Below, in pieces: positions 9,343-18,060 of a DNA stretch of 64,000 bases. The number at the start of each line of letters is the position of its first letter. Position 1 is the stretch's first letter. A program made the translations under genes and the position numbers. Below the pieces are notes generated by a model, which had not been told where the DNA came from, did not search any database, and saw only the letters and a program-made list of their open reading frames with translations. The DNA is from Polycyclovorans sp002706265 (lineage in GTDB: Bacteria; Pseudomonadota; Gammaproteobacteria; Nevskiales; Nevskiaceae), in NCBI GenBank assembly GCA_963973915.1, contig CAXBBM010000003.1:186001-250000 (forward strand). The letters are read 5' to 3'.

Positions 9343-10875
9343 ATGCCTGACATGCGTGCCGACATTTCCCTGTTGCAGACCGCCGCAGCGCTGGTGTGCG
9401 CGCTCTGCTGCGTCATGGGCGCAGCACAGGCCGACGATTACCTGCCGCAGCCGCAGGGTCAGCCCGAAGCCCCGCGCGCAGCGCAAGGGCCGCAATTGAC
9501 GCGCATTCCGATGGGCAGCCCGGCACTGCCCGCCGAGACCCACCGCCCGGCCACGCCGCCGCCCCCGGCATTGCAGCGATTGCAGGGGGTCGCGCCGCGC
9601 CCCATGGTGCCGTTGGCACGGCAGCCGTCCTCGCCCCGGTCACTGCCACCGGCGCTGCCGGCGCTGCCGCCCTACACGCCGTCGACGCCGGCGGCGGTGC
9701 GACCCCCGGCCGGTGCAGCGCCGGCTTGGCGCACAGACGCTGTGCCCGCCGCAGCGCATCGACCCGCAGCGCCGGCCGCCCCGAGGTCCGCTGCAGCGCC
9801 GCTGCCGGCCCCGACCTTTGCGCCTGTCGAATCCAGGGCGGCGCCGCCCGCGCGAGCGCCTGGGTTCGATGTGCCCTCGACGCCCTCCACGCCTTCGACG
9901 CCAGCGATGCCGCGATCCCCGGCCGCTTCGATGCCGGGCTGGGGTACAGACGCCGCGCCCGCGGCAGCGAAGCGATCCGCTGCGCCGGTCGCCACAAGAA
10001 CCGCTGCGCCAAGGGCTGCACCGTCGCTGCCGGCCCCGACCTTTGCGCCGGTGGAATCGCGCGCGGTGCCGGCCACGGGCGTCGCGCCGGGTCCGGCGGC
10101 GGCGTGGTCGGGCCTGCCGGTCGCGCCCGCCGCGGCCGACACGGCCGGTGATTTCGTCATCGGTGCCGCCGACGTGCTGGCCGTCACGGTGCTGGGCGAA
10201 CCGGCCTTGAGCGTCGAGGTGGATGTGTCGCCCGGGGGCGAGGTGAATCTGCCGTTGGTCGGGGCCATCGCCGTGCAGGGACTGACGCCGGTGGCGGCGT
10301 CGCAAAAAATTGCCGACGCCTTCGTCCAGGGCCAGTTTCTGGTGTCGCCGCAGGTGCAGGTGCGGGTTCTGGAATCGCGCAACCTGATGATCTCGGTGCT
10401 CGGTGAGGTGCGTCAGCCCGGCCGCTTTGCCGCGCCCACGCAGATGAGCGTGCTCGACGCCCTGGCCCTTGCCGGCGGCATCGCCGAAACCGGCGGTCAG
10501 CGCGTCACCGTGCTGCGCTATCAGGACGGGCGCCTGCAGCGGCGGGAGGTGGACCTTACCGGTCTGGCCGGCGAGGGCGACCTGCGCGGCACGCCGGCCC
10601 TGATGCTGCGGCCGGGCGATACGGTCATGGTCCCCGAGGCTGCCCGGTTCTACATCTACGGCGAGGTGCGGTCGCCCAACGCGTATCCACTCAAGCCGGG
10701 CATGACGGTGATGCAGGCCCTGGCCCTGGGCGGCGGCGCCAACGAGCGGGGCTCGCGCAAGCGCATTGAAGTACAGCGCCAGAATGCCGACGGCGTGGTG
10801 GAAACCCGCTCGGCGTCCTTGGCCGATGTGGTGTACCCGAACGATGTCATTTACGTGCGCGAGCGGCTGTTCTGA
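9343..10875 (+). CDS. Polysaccharide export protein (Wza/EpsE-like) with long Pro/Ala-rich N-terminal region
   Basis: This 510-residue secreted protein should form or gate the outer-membrane exit for exopolysaccharide. A signal peptide occupies about the first 27 residues (ending GAAQA). Next comes about 230 residues of Pro/Ala/Ser-rich sequence, then the polysaccharide-export domain from about residue 269 (DFVIGAADVLAVTVLGEP) and two SLBB-type segments to the C-terminus. The low-complexity region holds an imperfect duplication (about residues 127-171 and 198-243) with the shared block LPAPTFAPVESRA. The start is uncertain: the ATGs at 9343 and 9352 both give a plausible signal peptide. The stop overlaps the next start (TGATG), so this is the first gene of a six- to seven-gene operon. 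The core export domain is typical; the linker is unusual. Confidence 0.85.
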   Translation: MPDMRADISLLQTAAALVCALCCVMGAAQADDYLPQPQGQPEAPRAAQGPQLTRIPMGSPALPAETHRPATPPPPALQRLQGVAPRPMVPLARQPSSPRSLPPALPALPPYTPSTPAAVRPPAGAAPAWRTDAVPAAAHRPAAPAAPRSAAAPLPAPTFAPVESRAAPPARAPGFDVPSTPSTPSTPAMPRSPAASMPGWGTDAAPAAAKRSAAPVATRTAAPRAAPSLPAPTFAPVESRAVPATGVAPGPAAAWSGLPVAPAAADTAGDFVIGAADVLAVTVLGEPALSVEVDVSPGGEVNLPLVGAIAVQGLTPVAASQKIADAFVQGQFLVSPQVQVRVLESRNLMISVLGEVRQPGRFAAPTQMSVLDALALAGGIAETGGQRVTVLRYQDGRLQRREVDLTGLAGEGDLRGTPALMLRPGDTVMVPEAARFYIYGEVRSPNAYPLKPGMTVMQALALGGGANERGSRKRIEVQRQNADGVVETRSASLADVVYPNDVIYVRERLF

Positions 10876-12290
10876 TGTCGCGCACCCTGCCGGTACGCCC
10901 CGCGATGCTGCCCGCCGAACTGGTGCCGCGCGGCATGAGTCTGTCGCAACTGATCGCCGTGCTGCGCGCGCGCATCAGGCTGGTGGTGGCCGTGGGCCTG
11001 GTCGTGCTGCTGCTGTCGGCGGTGGTCAGCCTGGCCATGACCCCGCAGTACCGCGCCACCGCGCTGCTGCAACTCGACTTCGATGTCTACGACCCGCTGT
11101 TGCAGCGCGACCTGTCGCCCAACCTCGCCGAGAGCTACATGGCCACCCAGGTCGATACGGTGGGCTCGGGGCGGGTGCTGGGCGAGGTGGTGCGCCAGCT
11201 GGGCTGGCTGGACGATGCTGAACGGGTCGCGCCGCTGCGCGCCAAGGTGGCGGGCGCCGACACCGAGAGTCTGATCGCCTTCATGGTCGATGAAATGCGC
11301 AAGTCGCTCGAGATCAGGCGCGAGGGCGACACCCGCCTGGTGAGCATCACCTACGAGGCCGACGACCGCATGCTGGCCGCGCGCGTGCCGAATCTGATTG
11401 CCGCCGTGTTTCTTGAGCAGCACCAGCGGGCCTCGACCGCCCCGGCGCGTGCCAGCGCCGACCGCTTTGGCGCCGAGATTGAGCAACTGCGCCAGCGGGT
11501 CGACGAGGCCCAGCGGGCGCTTGCCGAGTTTCGCCAGGGCAGCGGGCTGATCGATCTGGACCATCAACTCGATGTGGACGGGGACCGGCTGATCGATCTC
11601 AACCGGCGCCTCAGTGACGCCGAGGCCGAAGCGCGCAGCACGCGGCTGAGGCTCGACGCCGCCCTGGGCAGCGCCGGTCAGGCCGACGCGGGGGTGTTGG
11701 GGTCCAGTACCGTCGAGGCGCTGAAGTCGCAGTTGTCGCAGCGACAAGCCGAGCTGATCAACGCCAGCGCCCGGCTGGGACCGCAGCACCCCACGCGCCG
11801 CGCGCTGGAGTCGGAGGTCGCGGCCATCCGCAGCGCGCTGGAGGCCGAAACCCGCCGCCACGTCGAGGCCTTGCGCGCCAGCGCCGATGCCGCCAGCCGC
11901 GCCCTGGCGCAGGTGCGTGCCGAAATGGCGGCGCAGCGCAGCCGGGTGCTCGACACCCGTCGCCAATCTGAAGAAGGCGCCCGCTATCAGCGCGACCTGC
12001 AGGCCGCGCAGCAACTGTACGAAGCGGCGCTGCGCAACTCGGGCAACGTGATGCTGGTGTCGAACAGCAACTATGCCAACGCGCGGCTGGCCGGCGAGGC
12101 GACGCCGCCGCTGACGCATTTCACGCCCAAGCTGCGGGTCAACCTGTTGCTGGGCATGGTGGTGGGCGGTTTTCTTGGCCTGCTGGCCGCGCTGGCGATG
12201 GAGCTGATCGACCGCCGCGTGCGCTCACGCGAAGACATCGAGCGCGAACTGGGCGTCGACGTGCTGCTGGAACTGGGGCCCGCCCGGTGA
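10875..12290 (+). CDS. Polysaccharide chain-length determinant (EpsF/Wzz-type)
   Basis: The 471-residue inner-membrane protein has the polysaccharide co-polymerase layout. A short cytoplasmic N-terminus leads to a transmembrane helix at about residues 34-55. A large periplasmic part follows, predicted to be coiled coil (about 190-370, rich in Glu, Arg and Ala). A GNVR-like stretch leads into a second membrane helix near 420-445. It lacks a fused kinase domain; that is encoded by the next gene. It should set polymer length together with the polymerase and the outer-membrane exporter. It overlaps its neighbours on both sides by 1-4 bases, showing tight translational coupling. Confidence 0.88.
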   Translation: MSRTLPVRPAMLPAELVPRGMSLSQLIAVLRARIRLVVAVGLVVLLLSAVVSLAMTPQYRATALLQLDFDVYDPLLQRDLSPNLAESYMATQVDTVGSGRVLGEVVRQLGWLDDAERVAPLRAKVAGADTESLIAFMVDEMRKSLEIRREGDTRLVSITYEADDRMLAARVPNLIAAVFLEQHQRASTAPARASADRFGAEIEQLRQRVDEAQRALAEFRQGSGLIDLDHQLDVDGDRLIDLNRRLSDAEAEARSTRLRLDAALGSAGQADAGVLGSSTVEALKSQLSQRQAELINASARLGPQHPTRRALESEVAAIRSALEAETRRHVEALRASADAASRALAQVRAEMAAQRSRVLDTRRQSEEGARYQRDLQAAQQLYEAALRNSGNVMLVSNSNYANARLAGEATPPLTHFTPKLRVNLLLGMVVGGFLGLLAALAMELIDRRVRSREDIERELGVDVLLELGPAR

Positions 12291-13204
12291 ACCTCATGAC
12301 CACAGAGTCGAACGCGCAGCAGACCGACAACAAAGACGAGCTGTCGCGCATCGCGGCCTACCTGATCCGCACCTGCGGATTGACTGAGGCCGATTTTCTG
12401 AAGGTGATCGACGCGCAGCGCCGCAGCGGCGCCGGCTTCGTCGACACCGTGCTGGCCTTGAAGCTGGCGACGCCGGCCGACATCGACGCGGCGCGCAGCG
12501 TGTCGTACGCGATCAAGGCCCTGCCCGAGGCGCGGGCCAGCGCCGAGCTGACCTCGGTGAGTGATCCGTTCTCGCCGCACGCCGAGGGCATCCGCAGCCT
12601 GCGCACCGCGCTGTTGCTGCAGCTTGAGCGCCTGCCGCGCGATGAGGGCTTCATCAACGTTGTGGCGGTGTGCTCGGCGCAGAAGGGCGAGGGCCGCAGC
12701 CGGCTGGCGGCCGAGCTGGCGATCAGCCTTGCGCAGCTCGATGCCCCCACCTTGCTGATCGACGCCGACCTGCGCACGCCGCGCCAGCACCGGCTGTTCG
12801 ACGTGCCGGAGGCCTCCGGGCTGGCCGAGGCGCTGACCCAGTCCGGCCCGGCGCAGGTGCTGAACGTCGACGGCCTGCCCAACCTGTCGCTGCTGACCGC
12901 CGGGCAGGACCGCCGCAAGCCCCTGGAGCGCGTCTCCCAGGCCGAGTTTCGACAGTTGATGCAGGGGTATGCGCGGCGCTTTCGGCACGTGATCATCGAC
13001 ACGCCGGCCATAGCGCCTTATCCGGATGCGCTGGCGGTCACCGCCGCGGTCCGCAACGTGTTGCTGGTGATGCGCCGCCATCATTGCCGGCTGGCCGCCG
13101 CGCAGGCGGCGCTGGCACGGTTGCAGGCCGCCAATGGCCGCATCGTCGGCAGCGTGCTGCAAGACTTTCAGGCCCCCCGCTCGCGTCGTCCGCGTTGGCG
13201 CTGA
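12287..13204 (+). CDS. EpsG-like polysaccharide-associated ATPase / putative BY-kinase relative
   Basis: This 305-residue cytoplasmic protein belongs to the MinD/CpsD-type ATPases that partner chain-length determinants. The degenerate P-loop CSAQKGEGRSRLAAEL (about residues 127-142) carries Arg where the Walker A Lys is expected. The A'-like motif LLIDADLRTPRQH follows near 156-168. The first 90 residues form a small N-terminal domain as in EpsG proteins of PEP-CTERM-type exopolysaccharide loci. There is no Tyr-rich C-terminal tail, so autophosphorylation of the classical kind is doubtful. The GTG start at 12287 overlaps the previous stop (GTGA); an ATG three codons later is an alternative. 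Confidence 0.8.
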   Translation: MNLMTTESNAQQTDNKDELSRIAAYLIRTCGLTEADFLKVIDAQRRSGAGFVDTVLALKLATPADIDAARSVSYAIKALPEARASAELTSVSDPFSPHAEGIRSLRTALLLQLERLPRDEGFINVVAVCSAQKGEGRSRLAAELAISLAQLDAPTLLIDADLRTPRQHRLFDVPEASGLAEALTQSGPAQVLNVDGLPNLSLLTAGQDRRKPLERVSQAEFRQLMQGYARRFRHVIIDTPAIAPYPDALAVTAAVRNVLLVMRRHHCRLAAAQAALARLQAANGRIVGSVLQDFQAPRSRRPRWR

Positions 13205-13213
13205 GTCGGCTTC

Positions 13214-14404
13214 ATGACCTGGCCAGACGGGCTGCTGCTGATCGTCGGACTGCCCGTGCTGGGCGCGGCGTTCTACCTGGGCGTGCTGACCCTGTTGTCC
13301 GGCCGCGTGGCGGCGCCTGCGCCGGGCGCGAACGCGCGCGCCACCCGGGTCACCTTCGTGGTACCGGCGCACGATGAGGCCGCCGGCATCGCCGCGACCA
13401 TCAACAGTCTTGCCGCCGTTGACTGGCCGGCCGAGGCGCTGCGCATTCTGGTGCTGGCCGACAACTGCAGCGACGACACTGCCGCCCGGGCGCGCGCGGC
13501 GGGCGCGCGGGTCATCGAGCGGGACGATCCGGCGCATCGCGGCAAGGGCTATGCGCTGGCGCTGGCATTCACCACCCTGATCAACGAGGGCTGGAGCGAG
13601 GCGGTGATCGTGGTCGATGCCGACAGTGTGGTCAGCACCAACATCGTCAGCGCGGTGGTCGCCCATCTGGCCAGACCCGGGCACTGGGGCGCGGTGCAGG
13701 TGTTCTACGGCGTGCGCAATCCGTTGGCCAGCTGGCGCACGCAGTTGATGACCATTGCCCTGGCCATTTTTCACCGGCTGCGCGGGCGCGCGCGGGCGCG
13801 GCTGGGGGTGTCGACCAAGCTCAATGGCAACGGCATGGGGTTTGCCGTCGCGGCGCTGCGCGCGGTGCCGTATCAGGCGTTCTCGATTGCCGAAGACCTG
13901 GAATATGGCATCGCTCTGGTCCGCGCCGGCATCGGCATCGCCTACGCCGACGAGGCCAGCATCTCGGCGGAAATGGTCAGTCAGGCCGATCGCGCCGTGT
14001 CGCAGCGTGATCGCTGGGACGGCGGGCGCGCGACCCTGCGGCGCACCTATGCGGTGCGGCTGGTGAAAGAGGCGGTGCGCGCGCGCACCCTGGAACGCTT
14101 CGACCTGGCGATGGAAGTGCTGGTGCCGCCACTGTCGGCGGTGGTGGCGCTGTTGGGCCTGTGGTCGGTGGCGGTGGCCGTCGTCGCGTTCTGGGTCGCC
14201 GTGCCGCTCTGGGCGCTCAGCCTTGGCGCGCTGGCCTGGACGTGCCTGCTCATGCACGTGATGCGCGGCGTGGTGCTCAGCGGGCTGGGTCCGGTCGGTT
14301 GTCGGGCGTTGGCCTTTGCGCCGTTCTATGTGGCCTGGGCGTTGCTGTTGCGGCTGCGCCGCCGCGGCACGCGCACCGCCTGGGTCAGGACCGGGCGGGA
14401 ATGA
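13214..14404 (+). CDS. Membrane glycosyltransferase, family GT2
   Basis: The 396-residue protein has an N-terminal membrane helix, a GT-A fold domain and at least two C-terminal membrane helices (about residues 300-375), the layout of inverting GT2 enzymes working at the inner membrane. Visible motifs are FVVPAHDEA near the start, VDAD (DxD-type, about residue 134), AEDLEYG (about 228) and a QRDRW box (about 265) like the QxxRW of processive synthases. It probably adds or polymerises sugar for the exopolysaccharide made by this operon; donor and linkage cannot be read from the sequence. It starts 9 bases after the ATPase gene and overlaps the next gene by 4 bases (ATGA). Confidence 0.85.
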   Translation: MTWPDGLLLIVGLPVLGAAFYLGVLTLLSGRVAAPAPGANARATRVTFVVPAHDEAAGIAATINSLAAVDWPAEALRILVLADNCSDDTAARARAAGARVIERDDPAHRGKGYALALAFTTLINEGWSEAVIVVDADSVVSTNIVSAVVAHLARPGHWGAVQVFYGVRNPLASWRTQLMTIALAIFHRLRGRARARLGVSTKLNGNGMGFAVAALRAVPYQAFSIAEDLEYGIALVRAGIGIAYADEASISAEMVSQADRAVSQRDRWDGGRATLRRTYAVRLVKEAVRARTLERFDLAMEVLVPPLSAVVALLGLWSVAVAVVAFWVAVPLWALSLGALAWTCLLMHVMRGVVLSGLGPVGCRALAFAPFYVAWALLLRLRRRGTRTAWVRTGRE

Positions 14405-15780
14405 GCGCGGCCTGCGGCGTGGCAAGGCCTGGCGGCACGGTCTCCGCCGGGCACTGGGTGGAGGACCGTGGCTACCACCGGACCCTGACCCTGCTGGTGT
14501 TTTTTGCGGTGCTGCTCAGCATCGTGCCCGACGGCTTCAACTACACCCGCAGCGATGACTTTGCGGGGGCGGTGGAGCGCACGCCGGGGGTGTTGTCGCG
14601 TGTGCAGTGGTTGCCTTTCTTTGCCGTGGCGGGCTGGATCGTGCTGCGCCGCATGCGCCTGGCGCTGGCGCTGCTGCCGTATTTGAATTGGGCGTTTCTT
14701 CTGCTGATTCTGCTGGCGTCGGCGAGCGTGTTGTGGTCTTACGACCCGGCGGTGACGCTGCGCCGGGTGATCAAGGTGGTGGGCGTGGTGATGATTGCAC
14801 TGGCGTTTCAGTTGGCCAGCTGGACGCCCGAACGCTTCACCCAGGCGCTGAGGGGCGCGCTGGCGGTGTGCGTGATCGCCTCCATCCTGCTGGTGGTTGT
14901 GGCGCCGCAGAACGGCATTCATCAGTCCACGCTCTACGAACTGCAGGGCGCCTGGCGCGGCATCACCCCGCACAAGAACACCTTCGGGCAGCTTGGCTGC
15001 CTGACGGCGCTGTTCTGGCTGCACGGGGGCTTGACCCGGCAGACCACGCGAACGGCCGCGCTGCTGGGCGTGGCCCTGGGCCTGTTTGCCACGGTGATGT
15101 CACGCAGCTCGACCAACCTCATCCTGTTTCTGCTCTGCGCCTTCGTGTTGTTCGCCTGCCTGCTGACCCCGCGTGCCCTGCGTGACCTGCGCGTCTATCT
15201 GGTGTCGGCGCTGTTTCTGGTGGCCCTGCTGTACGGCGTGCTGCTGCTGATGGGTTTTCCTGGCTACACGGAGCTGATGACGCCGGTCGCCGACGCCTTC
15301 GGCAAGGACGTGACCCTGTCGAGCCGCACCCTGATCTGGGCGCTGGCCTGGGAGGAGTTTCTGTCGCGGCCGTGGCTGGGCATCGGCTTCGAGGCCTTCT
15401 GGCTGGAAGGGCCTGACACGCCGGCGGCAGACCTGCTGCGCGCGCTGCGCTTCGACGTTGCCTCGACCCACAATGGCTATCTTGAAATGGCGGTCTCGCT
15501 GGGCAGCGTCGGCGTGCTGCTGATGATCGGTTCAAACCTGTTCTACGGCTGGATGATCATCAAGGTGGCGCCCATCGACCGCGGTCTGTTTGCCATCAAC
15601 GCCGCGCTGCTGCTGCTGCAGTTGATCGTGAACATGATGGAAAGCTTCATCCTGCGGCCGATCGCGGCGGAGTTCTTTGTCACCACGCTGGCGATGATGA
15701 ACCTGAGCCGCCGTCTGCTGGAAGACCGCCTCGACCGCTACCGCCCGCGCGCGGTCGATCTGCCGTCGGCTGGGGGCTGA
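14401..15780 (+). CDS. O-antigen ligase / Wzy-type polymerase-like membrane protein
   Basis: This 459-residue protein is almost entirely hydrophobic, with about ten to twelve predicted membrane helices. A larger periplasmic loop follows about residue 280 and contains SSRTLIWALAWEEFLSRPWL, typical of the Wzy_C / O-antigen ligase family. In this operon it is best read as the exopolysaccharide repeat-unit polymerase, although ligases of the same fold cannot be excluded. The ATG at 14401 overlaps the upstream stop as ATGA. A much longer in-frame extension upstream lies inside the glycosyltransferase gene and is rejected. Only 4 bases separate it from the next gene. Confidence 0.82.
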   Translation: MSAACGVARPGGTVSAGHWVEDRGYHRTLTLLVFFAVLLSIVPDGFNYTRSDDFAGAVERTPGVLSRVQWLPFFAVAGWIVLRRMRLALALLPYLNWAFLLLILLASASVLWSYDPAVTLRRVIKVVGVVMIALAFQLASWTPERFTQALRGALAVCVIASILLVVVAPQNGIHQSTLYELQGAWRGITPHKNTFGQLGCLTALFWLHGGLTRQTTRTAALLGVALGLFATVMSRSSTNLILFLLCAFVLFACLLTPRALRDLRVYLVSALFLVALLYGVLLLMGFPGYTELMTPVADAFGKDVTLSSRTLIWALAWEEFLSRPWLGIGFEAFWLEGPDTPAADLLRALRFDVASTHNGYLEMAVSLGSVGVLLMIGSNLFYGWMIIKVAPIDRGLFAINAALLLLQLIVNMMESFILRPIAAEFFVTTLAMMNLSRRLLEDRLDRYRPRAVDLPSAGG

Positions 15781-15784
15781 ATTC

Positions 15785-16720
15785 ATGCGTGTCTCGGTGT
15801 GCATCAATACCTTTCACCGGCCTGCCGACCTGCGCAGACTGCTCGGCGATCTGGCCGCGCAGGGCGGCCCGCCCGGCATTGCCGAAGTGGTGGTCACCGA
15901 CAACGATGCCGCGGGCAGCGCACGCGCCACGGTCGAGGCGCTGATGGCGCAGGTGCCGTTTGCGCTCGTCTATCAAATTGAGCCCGAACAGAGCATCTCG
16001 TTGACCCGCAACCGCGGCGTGCACCGGGCCTCGGGCGACTGGATCGGCTTTCTTGACGATGACGAGCGCGTTGCGCCCGACTGGCTGGCGCTGATGGCCG
16101 CGCAGGCCCAGCGTTCGCAGGCCGATGGGGTGTTCTCGGGCGTCATCAACACCTTTCCGCCCGACGCGCCCGCGTGGTTGCCGGCGGGGGGCATTCACGA
16201 ACACGCGCGGCTGGCGAGCGGCACCGAGGTGCCACCCACCCAGCTCTTCAGCGGCAATGTGCTGATTCGCAAGGCCACGCTCATGTTGCGTGAGGGGCCT
16301 TTTGACCCACGCTTCGGCCTGTCGGGGGGCGAAGATGCCGACCTGTTCAACGCCCTGCGCCTGAGGGGCGCGCGGTTCGTCTGGAACGCCGAAGCCTATG
16401 CCCACGAAGTGCTGCCGGCCGAACGCCTGACCCAGGCCTGGTTTCTGAAGCGTCGCCGTCGCGGCGCGCAGGACTATGCGCTGCAGGTCTTGAACGGCGT
16501 GCATGGCCGGGTGACGGCGCTGACCCGGCTCAAGCTGTGGGGCGACACGCTGATCAAGCTGGTGCTGGCGGTGGCCGGGTGGGCGCTGGTGTCGGCGTTG
16601 CGCCGGCATCCCGCGGTGCGCTTCGACTGGCGGCGCAAGATCGAGGCGCAGCGGGGCAAGCTCGACACCCTGCGTGGTCGGGGCCGCATTCTCGAGTACC
16701 AGAAGCGGCCTCCGGCGTGA
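15785..16720 (+). CDS. Glycosyltransferase, family GT2
   Basis: The 311-residue soluble or peripheral enzyme has a GT-A fold. The N-terminal nucleotide-sugar-binding strand reads VCINTFHRPADLRRLL. The metal-binding acidic motif GFLDDDERV lies at about residues 88-96 and a GGEDADLF box near 180 may hold the catalytic base. The C-terminal 60 residues are basic with one hydrophobic stretch that could anchor it to the membrane. It should transfer a sugar onto the lipid-linked repeat unit. Its stop codon overlaps the flippase start (TGATG). Acceptor and donor are unknown. Confidence 0.85.
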   Translation: MRVSVCINTFHRPADLRRLLGDLAAQGGPPGIAEVVVTDNDAAGSARATVEALMAQVPFALVYQIEPEQSISLTRNRGVHRASGDWIGFLDDDERVAPDWLALMAAQAQRSQADGVFSGVINTFPPDAPAWLPAGGIHEHARLASGTEVPPTQLFSGNVLIRKATLMLREGPFDPRFGLSGGEDADLFNALRLRGARFVWNAEAYAHEVLPAERLTQAWFLKRRRRGAQDYALQVLNGVHGRVTALTRLKLWGDTLIKLVLAVAGWALVSALRRHPAVRFDWRRKIEAQRGKLDTLRGRGRILEYQKRPPA

Positions 16721-18015
16721 TGTGGGCGCGTGCCAGGGAGTTGATGGGCAGCTCGCGGCTGTTCGGCAGCGCGGTGATCACCCAGGCGGTGCTGTCGCTG
16801 GGCAACCTGCTGCTGGGCATGGCACTGATCCGCGCCAGCACCGAAGAAGACTACGGCCGTTACGTGCTGGGCTACACGCTGCTGGCCCTGGCAATCGCGG
16901 TGCCCAACGCCGCGCTGTTCGGCCCGCAGGCGATTCTCTGCGGCAAGTTGGATGCCGACGCGCGCCGCCGGTGGGTCAGCCGCGTGTCGCAGCAGTTGGC
17001 CCGCGGGTGCCTGGTGGGTTGCGCGGCGGTGGCGGTGTTGATGGGGCTGCTGCCGGGCCTGTTGCTGCACCGCTGGGAAGACGCATTGCTCGGCGCCTCG
17101 GTGGCGGTCGCGGCCGCCGTGTCGATACGCCGCGAGCACTTCCGCGCCGTGCTCTATCTGAGCCGCCTGCCCACCGAGGTGCTGAAGAGCGACGCGGTGT
17201 ACGCCGCGGTGGCCGTGGCCCTGACCGTTGCGCTGGCCACACTTGTGCCCGGCCACGCGGCGCCTTGGGTGATGCTGGGGCTGGCGCTCGCCGCCGGGCT
17301 GGGGGCGTGGCGCGCCCACCGCACCATTGGCGAGCGCCTCGGCTGGGCCCCGGACGATGGCCAGAACCGCATCGCCAGCCTGTGGCCGCTGGGGCGCTGG
17401 GCGCTGCTGGGGTCGATGATCAACTGGTCCTTTGTACAGGGTTTTTACTTCGTCATGGTCGCGCTGATCGATGTACGGGCGGTGGCCGCGGTGGCCGCCA
17501 CGCGACTGTTGCTGATGCCGGTCAATCTGCTGTCCACCGGCGTCGGGCAGTTGCTGTTGCCCATGGCGGCAGGCTGGTTCGCGACGCTGGGCGGGGCGGT
17601 GGTGCTCAGGCGCCTGACGCTGATTGCCGCCGGTTTGCTGGGGCTGACGCTGCTTTACACCGCCGTGCTGTGGCTGCTGCAGGGCTGGATCATGGGCACG
17701 GTGCTGGGCCGCGAATTTGACGATCAGTCCACCCTGATCGCCGCCTGGGCCACGTGCTTTGCCATCGGCGTGGTGCGCACCACCATTGCCCGTGCGGCGA
17801 TGGTGGTGGAACGCTTCAAGGCCCTGTCGGGGCTGGAGGCGATCACCGCCGTCGTGTCGCTGGGGGTGGGCTCCTGGGCCATGATGCAGTTCGGCGCGGT
17901 GGGCGGCATCGTCGGGCTGATCGCCGGCGAGGCGGTGGGGCTGGTGCTGATGGCCGGCTATCTTGGCCTGCTGCGCCGGCAGGGCGTGTTGGGCGCGGCG
18001 CCCCGGCAGGCATGA
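16720..18015 (+). CDS. Lipid-linked oligosaccharide flippase (Wzx / MOP superfamily)
   Basis: The 431-residue protein has roughly twelve membrane helices and the general pattern of polysaccharide-biosynthesis flippases: N-terminal ITQAVLSLGNLLLGMALIRA, a YGRYVLGYTLLALAIA segment, and paired helices throughout. It is expected to move the undecaprenyl-linked repeat unit across the inner membrane for polymerisation by the upstream Wzy-like protein. The ATG at 16720 overlaps the preceding stop. It is the last gene of the operon and is convergent with hisI; a hairpin lies immediately after its stop. No phosphoglycosyl transferase that would start the repeat unit is seen in the operon. Confidence 0.82.
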   Translation: MWARARELMGSSRLFGSAVITQAVLSLGNLLLGMALIRASTEEDYGRYVLGYTLLALAIAVPNAALFGPQAILCGKLDADARRRWVSRVSQQLARGCLVGCAAVAVLMGLLPGLLLHRWEDALLGASVAVAAAVSIRREHFRAVLYLSRLPTEVLKSDAVYAAVAVALTVALATLVPGHAAPWVMLGLALAAGLGAWRAHRTIGERLGWAPDDGQNRIASLWPLGRWALLGSMINWSFVQGFYFVMVALIDVRAVAAVAATRLLLMPVNLLSTGVGQLLLPMAAGWFATLGGAVVLRRLTLIAAGLLGLTLLYTAVLWLLQGWIMGTVLGREFDDQSTLIAAWATCFAIGVVRTTIARAAMVVERFKALSGLEAITAVVSLGVGSWAMMQFGAVGGIVGLIAGEAVGLVLMAGYLGLLRRQGVLGAAPRQA

Positions 18016-18017
18016 AA

Positions 18018-18038
18018 AACCCGCCATGAAGGCGGGTT
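18018..18038 (-). terminator. Rho-independent terminator of hisI
   Basis: The inverted repeat AACCCGCC / GGCGGGTT has a 5-base loop. On the minus strand it continues into a T-run (the AAAAA at 18015-18019 of the plus strand), giving a classical terminator about 25 bases after the hisI stop. It may also slow plus-strand transcription leaving the flippase gene. Confidence 0.7.
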
Positions 18039-18060
18039 GCAGACGCAGCCGCGTCGGGCC

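Noticed and set aside
12071..14425. Long antisense open frame across the EPS operon
   Set aside because: Crosses several clear plus-strand genes, with shadow-like composition and no ribosome-binding site.
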